Shown here piece after piece: positions 37,624 to 47,534 of a stretch of DNA of 64,000 bases. The DNA comes from Oharaeibacter diazotrophicus (lineage in GTDB: Bacteria; Pseudomonadota; Alphaproteobacteria; Rhizobiales; Pleomorphomonadaceae). The DNA lies in the NCBI RefSeq assembly GCF_004362745.1, contig NZ_SNXY01000010.1, positions 312,501 through 376,500 on the forward strand, read 5' to 3'. The notes beneath the pieces are model-generated. The model did no database searches, was not told the origin of the DNA, and was given only the letters and a program-made list of their open reading frames with translations. Position numbers and translations under genes: made by a program. Positions within the stretch are counted from its first letter, which is position 1. Each line of letters starts with the position of its first letter.

Positions 37624-39444
37624 ATGCCTGATCTGCGGACCCACGACCTGCTCCGGCTCCAGACCGACGTCCTCAAGGCGGTCGCCCTCGACGCCGGGCT
37701 GGCCGAGGTCGCGGACCTGATCTGCCGGCGGGCCGAGGCGATGGCGCCGGGAGCGACCTGCTCGGTCGTGCTGATCGACGAGACCGCTCGGATCCGTCCG
37801 CTCGCGGGCCCGAGCCTGCCGCCGGCCTATTGCGAGGCCATCGACGGCCTCGAGATCGGTCCCGAGGTCGGCTCCTGCGGCACGGCGGCCCATCGCGGCA
37901 CCGAGGTGATCGTCACCGACATCGAACACGATCCGCTCTGGGCATCCTTCAAGGAACTCGCGCTCGGCTTCGGCCTCAGGGCCTGCTGGTCGAGCCCGAT
38001 CAAGGACGAGACCGGCGGCGTCGTCGCGACTTTCGCCTTCTACTATGGCGAATGCCGCGGCCCGACCACGCTCGAGCGCCGCATCGTCGAGACCTGCATC
38101 GACCTCTGCGCCATCGCCATCCGCCACCACGCGGTGCAGACGCGGATCTCGCGGCTCGCCTACACCGACACCATGACGCAGCTGCCGAACCGCGTCGCCT
38201 TCGAGGACTTCGCCACCGCGGCGCTGGTGCGCGGCGGTGTCGGTACCGTCGGCATCCACTACATCGACCTCGACGACTTCAAGACCGTCAACGACACCCT
38301 CGGCCACCGGGTCGGCGACGAGTTGCTCGCCGCCGTGGCGCAGCGCATCGCCGCCGCGGTGCCGGCCGGGGCGCTGGTGGCCCGGCTCGGCGGCGACGAA
38401 TTCGCGATCTGCTGCCCGGCCGAGAGCATGGCCGCCCAGGAGTCGGTGGCCGTGGCGGTGCTGGCGGCGTTCCGCCAGCCCTTCGCGGTCGGCGAACACA
38501 TGCTCGCCTGCGGCGTCAGCGTCGGCGTCGCCGTCGCCACCTCGGCCGGCGGCGACCTCGAGGTGCTGTCGCAGCGCGCCGACACCGCGCTCTACAGCGC
38601 CAAGGCGGCCGGACGGAACACCTACCGCTTCTTCTCCGACGAGATGGCCGACGCCGTGCAGCGGCGCAGCGCGCTCCGCGCCGATCTCGCCCAGGCGCTC
38701 GCCGGCGGGCAGTTCCACCTCGTCTACCAGCCGCTGGTCCAGATGGACACCCAGGCCGTGACCGGCTTCGAGGCACTGTTGCGCTGGACGCACCCCGTCC
38801 ACGGCGCGATCCCGCCGGATCGCTTCGTCCCGCTCGCCGAGGAAATGGGCGCGATCGTCGAGATCGGGCACTGGGTGCTCGACCACGCCCTCGCCGACGC
38901 CGCGACCTGGCCGCCGAGCATCGGGCTGTCGGTCAACGTGTCGCCGATCCAGCTCGAGGATCCCGGTTTCGCCGCCGCGGTGACGCTGGCGTTGCTGCGC
39001 CACGGCGTCCGGCCGTCCCGCCTCGCCGTCGAGGTCACCGAAACCGCGCTGTTCGAGAGCGGCGGCACCACCCGGCGCACGCTCGACGACCTCAAGGCGC
39101 TCGGCGTCGGCATCGTGCTCGACGACTTCGGCACCGGCTACTCCTCGCTGAGCCTGATCCGCGACCGCCGCTTCAGCAAGCTCAAGATCGACAAGTCCTT
39201 CGTCGACGGCCTTGGCGTCGACCCCGACTGCAACGCCATCGTGCGCGGCACCCTCGGCGTCGCCCGCGCCACCGGCTTCCGCACCACCGCCGAAGGCATC
39301 GAGACCGCCGCCCAGCTCGCTTGGCTGCGCGACAACGGCTGCGACGAGGGCCAGGGCTTCCTGATCGCCCGCCCGATGCGACCGGACGCCGTCGCCGACT
39401 TTCTCGCCGCCCGCGCATCCGGCGCGGTCCTGCGCCGGGCCTGA
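37624..39444 (+). CDS. GAF-GGDEF-EAL cyclic-di-GMP regulator
   Basis: A 606-residue bifunctional protein. An N-terminal GAF-like sensor (about 10-165; GSCGTAAHRGTEVIVTDIEHDPLW, FYYGECRGPT) is followed by a diguanylate cyclase domain (about 175-335) with LTDxx-type NRVAFEDF and intact GGDEF in RLGGDEFAI, then an EAL phosphodiesterase domain (about 350-600) with EALLRW, NVSPIQL, DDFGTGYSSLSLI and KIDKSFV motifs. It could make or break cyclic-di-GMP. No membrane helix, so it is cytoplasmic. ATG 37624 was chosen because GGAG lies eight bases before it; ATG 37609 is an alternative. Confidence 0.92.
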   Translation: MPDLRTHDLLRLQTDVLKAVALDAGLAEVADLICRRAEAMAPGATCSVVLIDETARIRPLAGPSLPPAYCEAIDGLEIGPEVGSCGTAAHRGTEVIVTDIEHDPLWASFKELALGFGLRACWSSPIKDETGGVVATFAFYYGECRGPTTLERRIVETCIDLCAIAIRHHAVQTRISRLAYTDTMTQLPNRVAFEDFATAALVRGGVGTVGIHYIDLDDFKTVNDTLGHRVGDELLAAVAQRIAAAVPAGALVARLGGDEFAICCPAESMAAQESVAVAVLAAFRQPFAVGEHMLACGVSVGVAVATSAGGDLEVLSQRADTALYSAKAAGRNTYRFFSDEMADAVQRRSALRADLAQALAGGQFHLVYQPLVQMDTQAVTGFEALLRWTHPVHGAIPPDRFVPLAEEMGAIVEIGHWVLDHALADAATWPPSIGLSVNVSPIQLEDPGFAAAVTLALLRHGVRPSRLAVEVTETALFESGGTTRRTLDDLKALGVGIVLDDFGTGYSSLSLIRDRRFSKLKIDKSFVDGLGVDPDCNAIVRGTLGVARATGFRTTAEGIETAAQLAWLRDNGCDEGQGFLIARPMRPDAVADFLAARASGAVLRRA

Positions 39445-39455
39445 CCGCAAGGGCC

Positions 39456-40220
39456 TTACAGCTTCGGCTTTCCGCCCTTCGGGCGCTGGGCCATCAGCCC
39501 GCGCAGCATTGCCGCCATGGCGTTGCGATCGGTGCCCTTCGCCGCGGGCGCGTCCGCGGCCGGAGCGTCCGCGGCCGGGGCGGCCGCTGCCGGGGCGGCC
39601 GCTGCCTCGCCGCCGGCCTCGCGCGGCTTCTTCGGCGGCTTGGTCGGCTTCTCCGGGGTGAGCAGCAGGTGGATGCGGTTGCCGAACGTGTCGTCGTGGC
39701 CGGTCGCGACGTCGTCGACGTGGCCGGCGACCGCGTCGAGCAGCGGGTCGAGCCAGGCCTGGTCGGCCTTGGCGAAGTCGGAGAGCACGTGGGCGTGCAC
39801 CAGCTCGCGCTGGCCGGGGTGGCCGATGCCGAGGCGCATGCGGCGGTAGCCGTCGGTGATCTGGCTGGTGATCGAGCGCAGGCCGTTGTGGCCGCCGTGG
39901 CCGCCGCCGACCTTCATGCGCAGCTTGCCCGGCGGCAGGTCGAGCTCGTCGTGGAGCACGACGACGTCGGTCGGGGCGAGCTTGAGGAAGCGCACCGCCT
40001 CGCCGACGGCGCGGCCGCTCTCGTTCATGTAGGTCTGCGGCTTCATCAGCAGCACCCGCTCGCCGGCGATCGTGCCCTCGGCAACCTCGGACTGGAAGTT
40101 CTTCCGCCACGCCGGGAAGCGCCAGCGCGCGTGGATGCGGTCGACCGCCATGAAGCCGATGTTGTGGCGGTTGCCGGCGTATTTCGCGCCGGGATTGCCC
40201 AGTCCGGCCAGGATGATCAT
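39456..40220 (-). CDS. pth: Peptidyl-tRNA hydrolase with an Ala/Pro-rich tail
   Basis: A 254-residue enzyme that frees tRNA from prematurely released peptidyl-tRNA. The catalytic His19 lies in [13 protein letters not shown], with [48 protein letters not shown] and the RLGIGHPG motif. Residues about 1-190 are the enzyme; the last 60 are a disordered extension with Ala/Pro repeats encoded by four tandem 15-bp units. It is likely cotranscribed with the L25 gene upstream. Confidence 0.96.
   Translation of the reverse strand: MIILAGLGNPGAKYAGNRHNIGFMAVDRIHARWRFPAWRKNFQSEVAEGTIAGERVLLMKPQTYMNESGRAVGEAVRFLKLAPTDVVVLHDELDLPPGKLRMKVGGGHGGHNGLRSITSQITDGYRRMRLGIGHPGQRELVHAHVLSDFAKADQAWLDPLLDAVAGHVDDVATGHDDTFGNRIHLLLTPEKPTKPPKKPREAGGEAAAAPAAAAPAADAPAADAPAAKGTDRNAMAAMLRGLMAQRPKGGKPKL
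39550..39609 (-). repeat. Four tandem 15-bp repeats in the pth tail
   Basis: Units at 39550-39564, 39565-39579, 39580-39594 and 39595-39609: the first two share GCGTCCGCGGCCGG and the last two GCGGCCGCTGCC. They encode a five-residue Ala-Pro-rich period. The repeat stays in frame, so length changes would not disrupt the protein. Confidence 0.8.
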
Positions 40221-40273
40221 CGTCCGTGCCTCCGCCCGCTCGCCGCGCCGGCCCGCCGGCGCCCGGAATGGAA

Positions 40274-40305
40274 ACGGGGCCCCGGCCGTGCGGCCGGGAC
40301 CCCGT
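40274..40305 (-). terminator. Hairpin between rplY and pth
   Basis: A 14-bp inverted repeat with one mismatch and a 4-base loop lies between the L25 stop and the pth start. It could attenuate read-through into pth or mark the end of rplY transcription. Confidence 0.5.
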
Positions 40306-40332
40306 GGGATCGCGTCGCTCCGCGGGGGAGCG

Positions 40333-40926
40333 TCAGCCCTTCGACTCTTCCGAGGTCGAGGCCGCCGAGCCGGCGATCGTCGCGATGGTGAAGTCGCGGT
40401 CGCGGGTCACGGTGCGGGCGCCTTCCGGCAGCTTGACCGCGGAGATGTGGATGCTGTCGCCGATCTCGGCGCCGGTCAGGTCGACCTCGAGATGCTCGGG
40501 GATCGCGTCCGGCGACACCTCGAGCTCGACCTCGTGACGGACGATGTTCAGCACGCCGCCGCGCTTCAGGCCGGGCGAGGCTTCCTGGTTGAGGAAGTGC
40601 ACCGGAACCTCGACGGTCAGCTTCGACGAAGCCGACACGCGCAGGAAGTCGACGTGGATCAGGGTGTCGCGGACGACGTCGAGCTGGTAGTCGCGCGGCA
40701 GCACGCGGATCTGCTGGCCGTCGACGTCGATGGTGGCGACGTGGGTCAGGAAGCCGCCGGCGTGGAGACGCTTGGAGGTCTCCTTGGCGTCGATCGAGAT
40801 CGACAGCGGGGGCTGCTTGTCGCCGTAGATGACGGCCGGAATCTTGCCTTCACGCCGCAGAGCCCGGGCGGACCCCTTTCCCGCCCGGTCGCGCGCGCTG
40901 GCCTTGAGCTCGTAGGTGTGAGCCAT
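40333..40926 (-). CDS. rplY: Large ribosomal subunit protein bL25 (Ctc form)
   Basis: A 197-residue two-domain L25/Ctc protein. The N-terminal 5S rRNA-binding domain (1-95) shows [28 protein letters not shown] and [22 protein letters not shown]; the C-terminal TL5-like domain has [20 protein letters not shown] and [20 protein letters not shown]. It binds 5S rRNA in the ribosome. pth follows on the same strand, an arrangement common across bacteria. Confidence 0.96.
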   Translation of the reverse strand: MAHTYELKASARDRAGKGSARALRREGKIPAVIYGDKQPPLSISIDAKETSKRLHAGGFLTHVATIDVDGQQIRVLPRDYQLDVVRDTLIHVDFLRVSASSKLTVEVPVHFLNQEASPGLKRGGVLNIVRHEVELEVSPDAIPEHLEVDLTGAEIGDSIHISAVKLPEGARTVTRDRDFTIATIAGSAASTSEESKG

Positions 40927-41170
40927 GGCTTGCCTCGCTCGTATGCTATGGGAGATCGGGAGCGGCCGTCGCGGCCGCCCACGCGTCCGCGCTCCCTCCA
41001 GGGGGGTCGGCACGGACGCCGGCTCCATAGCCGCAAAGCGCCGGAAACACAAGGCCGCGGCGCGGATTTCCGCCCCGCGCGGCCCGAGGGATCTCCCGCG
41101 TCCCGTAAGAAGGCGCTATCGTCCGTCGCCCGCCGGTGCGGCGGAGCCCCTCGCGGACACCAGTCCTCCC

Positions 41171-42781
41171 ATGCGTACGGTCCCGGTCCTCTTCGCCGCC
41201 CTCCTCGTCCTCGCCGCCGATCCGGCGGCGGCCGCCAAGCGCGTCGCGCTGGTGATCGGCAACGGCGGCTACGCCAACCTGTCGCCGCTCGACAACCCGA
41301 CCCGCGACGCCGTCGCGATCGCCGGCGTGCTGCGCGCCAACGGCTTCGAGGTCGCCGAGCACACCGACCTCGACCGCGCCGACTTCCTCGACGCCCTCGA
41401 CGGCTTCCGCGACACCTCGCGCGGCGCCGACCTCGCCGTGGTGTTCTACGCCGGCCACGGCATGGAGGTCGACGGCAAGGACGTCCTCGCCCCGGTCGAC
41501 ATGGCGCTCGCCTGCGACACCCGCGAGGCCAAACGCGCCGTGCCGATCGACGCCCTGTTCGAGGCGGCCGAGGGCGCCGCGCACAAGGTGGTGCTGCTCG
41601 ACGCCTGCCGCTCCGACCCGTTCCCGCAGTGCCCGAAGCGCGGCGCCGAGGCCGGCGGCTTCCGCGGCCTCGCCCGCGTCGCCTCGACTGGCTCGACCCT
41701 GATCGCCAACGCCACGCTGAGCGGTTCCGTCGCCGCCGACGGCGCGCCCGGCGAACATTCGCCCTTCGCCCGGGCGCTGCTCGCCCGCTTCGAGAACGGC
41801 CGCACCGTGCCGTTCCGCGACCTGCTCGACGAGGTCGCCGAGGACGTCCGCGTCGCCACCGACGGCGCCCAGATCCCCGAGGTGACCAGCCGCGGCGGCT
41901 CGCCGAAATTCTGCCTCGCCGGCGAGGACTGCGAGGGCTACGTGCTCGCCGCCGCGGCGACCGACGTCTCGACCCGGCTGGTCGGCGCGTTGCCGAAGCC
42001 CGCGGTGGTGCCGCGCACCGACCACCCGGTCGGCACCCTGTTCCGCGACTGCACCGACTGCCCGGAGATGACCGTGCTGCCGGCCGGCAAGCTGCTCCTC
42101 GGCTCGGCCGCGACCGAGGCCGGCCACGACGCCTCCGAGGCGCCGCAGGTCGCCGTGACGATCGCCCGGCCGTTCGCGGTCTCGACCCACGAGATCACCT
42201 TCGACGACTGGGAGACCTGCGCGCTCGAGGGCGGCTGCCCCTCGACGCCGCCGAAGGACGCCGGCTGGGGCCGCGGCAAGCGGCCGGTGATCTACGTCGG
42301 CCACAAGGACGCCGAGGCCTACGTCACCTGGCTGTCGGCCGCCACCGGCCGGCGCTACCGGCTCCTGTCGGAGGCGGAATGGGAATACGCCGCCCGCGGC
42401 GGCACCACCGGCGCCTACGCCAGCGGCGACAGGCTCGCCAAGGGCTCGGCCAACGTCGACTTCTCGCTCAGCGGCGATCTCGCGCTCGCCGGCGCCTACG
42501 AGGGCCGCACCGCCGAGGTCGGCAGCTTCGCGCCCAACCCGTTCGGGCTCTACGACGTCCACGGCAACGTGGCGGAATGGGTCGCCGACTGCTGGACGCC
42601 GAACCACCAGGGCGCGCCCACCGACGGCAGCCCGCGCGGCGGCGACTGCGGCCGCCGCGTCGTCAAGGGTGGCGCGTGGTACTTCGAGCCCGCCGCCGCC
42701 CGCGTCGCCGCGCGCACCAGCTACCCCGAGGACAAGCGCCTCAACGTCGTCGGCTTCCGCATCGCCCGCGACATGGAGTGA
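41171..42781 (+). CDS. Exported caspase-like peptidase fused to an FGE-like domain
   Basis: A 536-residue protein. Signal peptide 1-22 (VPVLFAALLVLAADPAAAA). A C14 caspase-fold domain (about 24-260) has the catalytic His96 in FYAGHGME and Cys146 in VLLDACRSDPF. After a linker, residues about 305-535 form a formylglycine-generating-enzyme-like (SUMF1) domain with WEYAARGGTTGAY, FGLYDVHGNVAEWVADCW and NVVGFRIA. The Cys pair that real FGE uses is not seen, so this half is probably structural or binding. Substrates are unknown. It is convergent with another caspase-fold gene. Confidence 0.87.
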   Translation: MRTVPVLFAALLVLAADPAAAAKRVALVIGNGGYANLSPLDNPTRDAVAIAGVLRANGFEVAEHTDLDRADFLDALDGFRDTSRGADLAVVFYAGHGMEVDGKDVLAPVDMALACDTREAKRAVPIDALFEAAEGAAHKVVLLDACRSDPFPQCPKRGAEAGGFRGLARVASTGSTLIANATLSGSVAADGAPGEHSPFARALLARFENGRTVPFRDLLDEVAEDVRVATDGAQIPEVTSRGGSPKFCLAGEDCEGYVLAAAATDVSTRLVGALPKPAVVPRTDHPVGTLFRDCTDCPEMTVLPAGKLLLGSAATEAGHDASEAPQVAVTIARPFAVSTHEITFDDWETCALEGGCPSTPPKDAGWGRGKRPVIYVGHKDAEAYVTWLSAATGRRYRLLSEAEWEYAARGGTTGAYASGDRLAKGSANVDFSLSGDLALAGAYEGRTAEVGSFAPNPFGLYDVHGNVAEWVADCWTPNHQGAPTDGSPRGGDCGRRVVKGGAWYFEPAAARVAARTSYPEDKRLNVVGFRIARDME

Positions 42782-42801
42782 GGCCGGGCTCGCGCCCGGC
42801 C
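42782..42801. terminator. Hairpin between the two caspase-fold genes
   Basis: GGCCGGGC and its complement with a 4-base loop immediately follow the stop of the first gene. There is no T-tract; it could act on both convergent transcripts. Confidence 0.5.
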
Positions 42802-42827
42802 CCCGTTCCCGTCCCGACTGCCGGTGT

Positions 42828-44342
42828 TCAGAAGCTCCGCATCAGCGAGTTGGCGCTCTCGCTGATCAGCGGCTTCTGCTCGAGGCCGAAGGACTTGCGC
42901 GCGGTCACGCGGACGTGGTGCGCGGTGTAGACGTAGAGTTCGACCGACTCGATCTTGCGGTCGCCGTTGCCGGTCGGATCGGCGTCGGCGGCGCCCGAGA
43001 GGCCCTCGAGCAGCCAGCGGGTGAACAGGCCGGTGCCGAGTTCGGGATCGACCAGGGTCTGCTGGTTGCGGTCGGCGGCGGTGAAGACCGAGAGGCCGGG
43101 GATCGGCTTCTCCGGCAGCACCGCGACGTCGGTGTCCGGCAGGTTCGGCGGGTCGACGAGGTCGCTCACCGAGGTCGGGAAGGAGGCCTCCAGCGCGACC
43201 GTCAGGCCGGGGGTGCCGAGCTTGCCGAGGGCTTCGTAGACGTCCTGCAGCGCCACCGCGGTCTCGGCGAGGCGAGCGGGGTCGGCGTCGACCGGCAGCA
43301 GGTAGGCCTTGCCGGTGGCGGGATCCGACAGGCCGTGGCCGGAGACGTAGAGGATCAGCGAGTTGGTCGGCTTGGCCTTGGCGAGGTCGCCGTCGGGCGC
43401 GAACAGTTTCAGGAGATCGGCGCGGGTGAGGTTGTCGCGCGCCACCACGGCGTTCGCGGGATAGCCGAGCCGGTCGGTCAGAAGCGCCTTGAAGGCGGCG
43501 GCGTCGCGCTCGGCATGGTCGTTGCCGGGAATGCCGGACTTGTAGCCGCCGAAGCCGAGCACCAGGGCGACCGAGCCCGGGGGCGGCGGCGGCGTCGCGG
43601 CCGGCGAGAAGGCGAGCACCTTCTCCACCGTGGTCGCGACCGGCACGCCGACGTATTCGGGCGCGCGGCAGTAGTTCTGGCCGTCGGTCGGGCAGAAGGA
43701 GCGGCCGGTCAGGCGCTCGAGGCGCAGCACCTCGGCCGGCGGCATCCAGCCGGTGACCTCGATGCAGCTCTCCGGGCACCAGGCGACGCCGTTGGCCCTG
43801 GCGAGGGCGTCGAGGTCGGCCTTGGAGCGCAGCGTGCCCTTCGGGCGCGGCAGACAGCCGGCGTTGCAGGCGACGACGCCGGCGGGCTTCTTGCCGTAGG
43901 CGCTGGTCATCAGCGCGACGAGGTCGGCGTCCATGCAAGGCGTGCCGCCCTCGTAGCCGGCGACGCCCGCGGGCGGCCGCTTGGCGACCTTCGGCGGCAC
44001 CTTCTTCTGGGTGACCCGCTTCGGCGGCGGGGGCGCGGCCGGCGGCGGCTGGTCGACCACCTTCGGGGGCGGCGGCGGGGCGACGACGCAGAGCCCGTCG
44101 ATCCGCGACAGCCCGGCCTCGCAGACGCAGCCGCCGGGTGTCTGGACCTCGCCGGTCGGGCACTTGGGGTTGGACAGGAACCAGAAGGTGGCGACGTCGA
44201 ACGCGCCCGCGGGCCGCGACATCGGCGCCGCGTCGTCCGCGGCGCCCGGCCGTTCGGACGCCTCCGCCGGCGCCACGACCAGTGCGGCCAACGCCGCGAA
44301 CACCGTCACCCGTCGCCGAAAACCGGCCATGACCTGAAACAT
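42828..44342 (-). CDS. Caspase-fold protein with the catalytic Cys replaced by Ser
   Basis: A 504-residue exported protein. After a signal peptide (about 8-28) come a Cys-containing EGF-like segment (residues 60-90), a Pro/Lys-rich linker, and several Cys pairs, then a caspase fold (about 257-500). The His is kept (His336 in LYVSGHGLSDP), but the segment matching LLDACFS reads ALEASFP, placing Ser387 where Cys is expected. Start ATG 44342 has GAGGGAGA upstream. It may be a pseudo-enzyme or a Ser variant; it is convergent with the caspase-FGE gene. Confidence 0.78.
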   Translation of the reverse strand: MFQVMAGFRRRVTVFAALAALVVAPAEASERPGAADDAAPMSRPAGAFDVATFWFLSNPKCPTGEVQTPGGCVCEAGLSRIDGLCVVAPPPPPKVVDQPPPAAPPPPKRVTQKKVPPKVAKRPPAGVAGYEGGTPCMDADLVALMTSAYGKKPAGVVACNAGCLPRPKGTLRSKADLDALARANGVAWCPESCIEVTGWMPPAEVLRLERLTGRSFCPTDGQNYCRAPEYVGVPVATTVEKVLAFSPAATPPPPPGSVALVLGFGGYKSGIPGNDHAERDAAAFKALLTDRLGYPANAVVARDNLTRADLLKLFAPDGDLAKAKPTNSLILYVSGHGLSDPATGKAYLLPVDADPARLAETAVALQDVYEALGKLGTPGLTVALEASFPTSVSDLVDPPNLPDTDVAVLPEKPIPGLSVFTAADRNQQTLVDPELGTGLFTRWLLEGLSGAADADPTGNGDRKIESVELYVYTAHHVRVTARKSFGLEQKPLISESANSLMRSF

Positions 44343-44549
44343 ACCCGTCTCCCTCATCGCCGATACCGCGAAGCGGACGGCGCGCAGTCTAGACAAGAGA
44401 GGTTGCCAGGGAAACAACGCACGGCCGGGATTCGCGGAAAACCGGCCGTGCCATCGGAGGAACAGGCGATCGTCGCACGCGCGAGCCGGTAGAATTCCGA
44501 AGGCCCGCGGCCCGCGACGATCCCGGATCGCCGGGCCGTCGCGGCGGCG

Positions 44550-45482
<933 letters not shown>

Positions 45483-45577
45483 CGGTGGGGACCTCGGATT
45501 GCGGACCGGGCGGGACAGTCCGCGGGCGTCCCCGGCCACGTTTCGCGCGGGGTCTTATCACCCGCGACCGGTCGCGT

Positions 45578-45599
45578 AAACCGCCGTCGGCGGCGGTTT
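45578..45599 (-). terminator. Hairpin after the lipoprotein gene
   Basis: A perfect 9-bp stem (AAACCGCCG and its complement) with a 4-base loop, 44 bp after the lipoprotein stop and upstream of prs on the same strand. The stem itself ends in TTT. Confidence 0.6.
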
Positions 45600-45642
45600 C
45601 CCATGCGCCGATGGTCGCGACGGCCCGGTCGCGCGCCGCCCG

Positions 45643-46263
45643 TCAGATCGCCCGGCCCGGCTGCGGCGCGGCCGCCACGGCCGCCGGCGGAGCGCCCGCG
45701 GCGGGACGCTGGTTCACCCAGGCGTAGACCTGCTCGACCGTGCGCGCGGCCACCGCCGCCAGCACCTGGTCGCCGACACCGGACCACGGATCGGCCTCGG
45801 CGGTCGAGGCGACCTCGACGCCGGTGATGCGGTGCAGGCGGTTGTTGTTGGCGTCGACGATGTCCCAGACGTAGGTGACGTTGACGCCGGCGTCGCCGCC
45901 GACCGCCGACAGGAAGCCGAGCAGGCGGTAGCTCGCGGTCGGGTCGCCGCGGCGCACCAGGGTGAGGTTGCGGCCCTTGGCGTAGGTGGCGATCTCGCGG
46001 GCGAGGGTGTCCTGCTTGTTGGTGGGCACGCCGAGGATCTGGTCGAAGCGGAACGAGGCCTGGGCCGCCGGCACCGGCGGCGGGTTCGGCCGGGTCGCCT
46101 CGGGCGGGGCGGCGACGGTCGGCGCCGTGACGTCGCGCCCGGCGCCGGTCCGGCCGGCGCCGCCGGCCTGACAGGCGGCGAGCACGAGGGCGGCGAGGAG
46201 GGCCGTGGCGACGCGTCCGCGTCCGACGACGCGACCGGCCGGCCGCCCCAGATCTGCGTTCAT
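45643..46263 (-). CDS. Lipoprotein of unknown function
   Basis: A 206-residue lipoprotein. The signal peptide ends at the lipobox LAAC (Cys31), so it is lipidated by Lgt, also encoded in this window. The mature part starts with a Pro/Ala-rich linker (about 45-70), then a folded domain with FDQILGVPTNKQDTLAREIATYAKGR, TYVWDIVDANNNRLHRITGVEVA and a C-terminal helix EQVYAWVNQRPA. No family recognised. An outer- or inner-membrane anchor facing the periplasm is expected. Confidence 0.75.
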   Translation of the reverse strand: MNADLGRPAGRVVGRGRVATALLAALVLAACQAGGAGRTGAGRDVTAPTVAAPPEATRPNPPPVPAAQASFRFDQILGVPTNKQDTLAREIATYAKGRNLTLVRRGDPTASYRLLGFLSAVGGDAGVNVTYVWDIVDANNNRLHRITGVEVASTAEADPWSGVGDQVLAAVAARTVEQVYAWVNQRPAAGAPPAAVAAAPQPGRAI

Positions 46264-46368
46264 GCCTGTCCTCCCGCCGGCCCGGGGCCGATTTCCCCGC
46301 TGCGACGACCGTTTGTGGACGACGCGGCGTCCGCGTTCAAGCCCCGCGCGAAGCGAAGGACCCGCATT

Positions 46369-47523
46369 TCAGCCGACCACCGGCAGCGCGAGCGGCAACC
46401 GCGACAGCGGTTCCGGCGCGCCGGTGGTGGTGAGGTAGCTGCGGCCGACGCACATCGCCGTGCCGCTGTCGGAGTCCATCAGGATCATGTGCGCGAACAG
46501 CACCATGCCCGGCACCACCGCGGCGGGGTTGTCGCGGTAGAACATCGGCCACTCCATCCAGCTCGGCGTGAAGCGGGCGCCGAGCGAATAGCCGCAAGCG
46601 GCGAGGCGGTGCGCCGCGAGGCCGCGGGCGTCCATCGCCGCGGCGTGGGCGTCGAAGACGTCGCCGAAGCTGCGGCCGGGCACCATCGCCGTCTCGACGG
46701 CGGCGAGCGCGTCGAGCGCGGCGGCGTGCAGTTCGACGTGGCGCGGCCGCGGCCGTCCCACCACCACCGTGCGCATCAGCGCGGCGTGGTAGTGCCGCCA
46801 GACCCCGGCGAACTCCAGCGTCAGCTGGTCGTCGGCGGCGAGGATGCGCCGGCCGCTCTTGTAGCGGCAGAGCAGGGCGTCCTCGCCCGATCCGATGATC
46901 ACCTCGTTGCCGGGATAGTCGCCGCCGGCGGCGAAGATCGAGCCCTGCAGGGCGGCGAGCACGCGGCCCTCGTCGGCGCCCGGGCGGATCTCGGCCATGG
47001 CGGCGTCGAAGGCGTCGTCGGCGAGGGCGGCGGCCTTGCGCACGAAGGCGATCTCGGCCGGCGACTTCACCACTCTGAGGGCCGGCACGAGGTCGGAGGC
47101 GTCGACCAGCTCGCCGCGGCCGGCGAGACCCGCGTCGAGGGCGCGGCCGTTCTTCGCCGTCAGCCCGTGGGTGTCGTACTCGACGCCCAGCCGGCCGCCG
47201 AGGAGCCCGAGGTCGGCGAGCATGTCGGCGAGCTGCGCCACCGGGCCGGCGTCGGCGCGGTCGACCCAGACGCGGACGTCGGCGATGTCAGAGGTGTGGC
47301 GGGCCTGCCGGAGGTCGGCCGAGCGTGTCAGCAGCGCCATCCGGCCGTCGGCGCCGACGGCGAGGCACTGGAAGAAGCAGAAGCCGAAGGTGTCGTAGCC
47401 GGTCGCCCAGTACATCGATTCCTGGGCGAACATCAGCAGGCCGTCGAGGCCGCGGGCGCGGATCGACGCCGTCAGCGCGGCGCGCCGGGCGGCGTATTCG
47501 GCCTCGTCGAAGTGCAGCGCCAT
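46369..47523 (-). CDS. M24 (pita-bread) family protein without the usual metal ligands
   Basis: A 384-residue protein. An N-terminal creatinase-like domain (1-135) precedes the catalytic-fold domain (about 145-384). Where M24 metallopeptidases have two Asp ligands, the sequence reads LTLEFAGVWRHYHAALMRTV, the HxxG region is CGYSLGARFTPSWME, and the Glu ligands are replaced near VLFAHMILMDSDSGTAM. Metal-free members include creatinase, and ectoine hydrolases are similar, so a hydrolase of small amides is more likely than a peptidase. Substrate unknown. Translation starts at ATG 47523, 11 bp after the laccase-domain gene stop. Confidence 0.78.
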   Translation of the reverse strand: MALHFDEAEYAARRAALTASIRARGLDGLLMFAQESMYWATGYDTFGFCFFQCLAVGADGRMALLTRSADLRQARHTSDIADVRVWVDRADAGPVAQLADMLADLGLLGGRLGVEYDTHGLTAKNGRALDAGLAGRGELVDASDLVPALRVVKSPAEIAFVRKAAALADDAFDAAMAEIRPGADEGRVLAALQGSIFAAGGDYPGNEVIIGSGEDALLCRYKSGRRILAADDQLTLEFAGVWRHYHAALMRTVVVGRPRPRHVELHAAALDALAAVETAMVPGRSFGDVFDAHAAAMDARGLAAHRLAACGYSLGARFTPSWMEWPMFYRDNPAAVVPGMVLFAHMILMDSDSGTAMCVGRSYLTTTGAPEPLSRLPLALPVVG

Positions 47524-47534
47524 GGCCGGCTCCC

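Noticed and set aside
40946-42607. Minus-strand frame across the caspase-FGE gene
   Set aside because: Lies on the opposite strand of a gene with clear caspase and FGE motifs and lacks its own.
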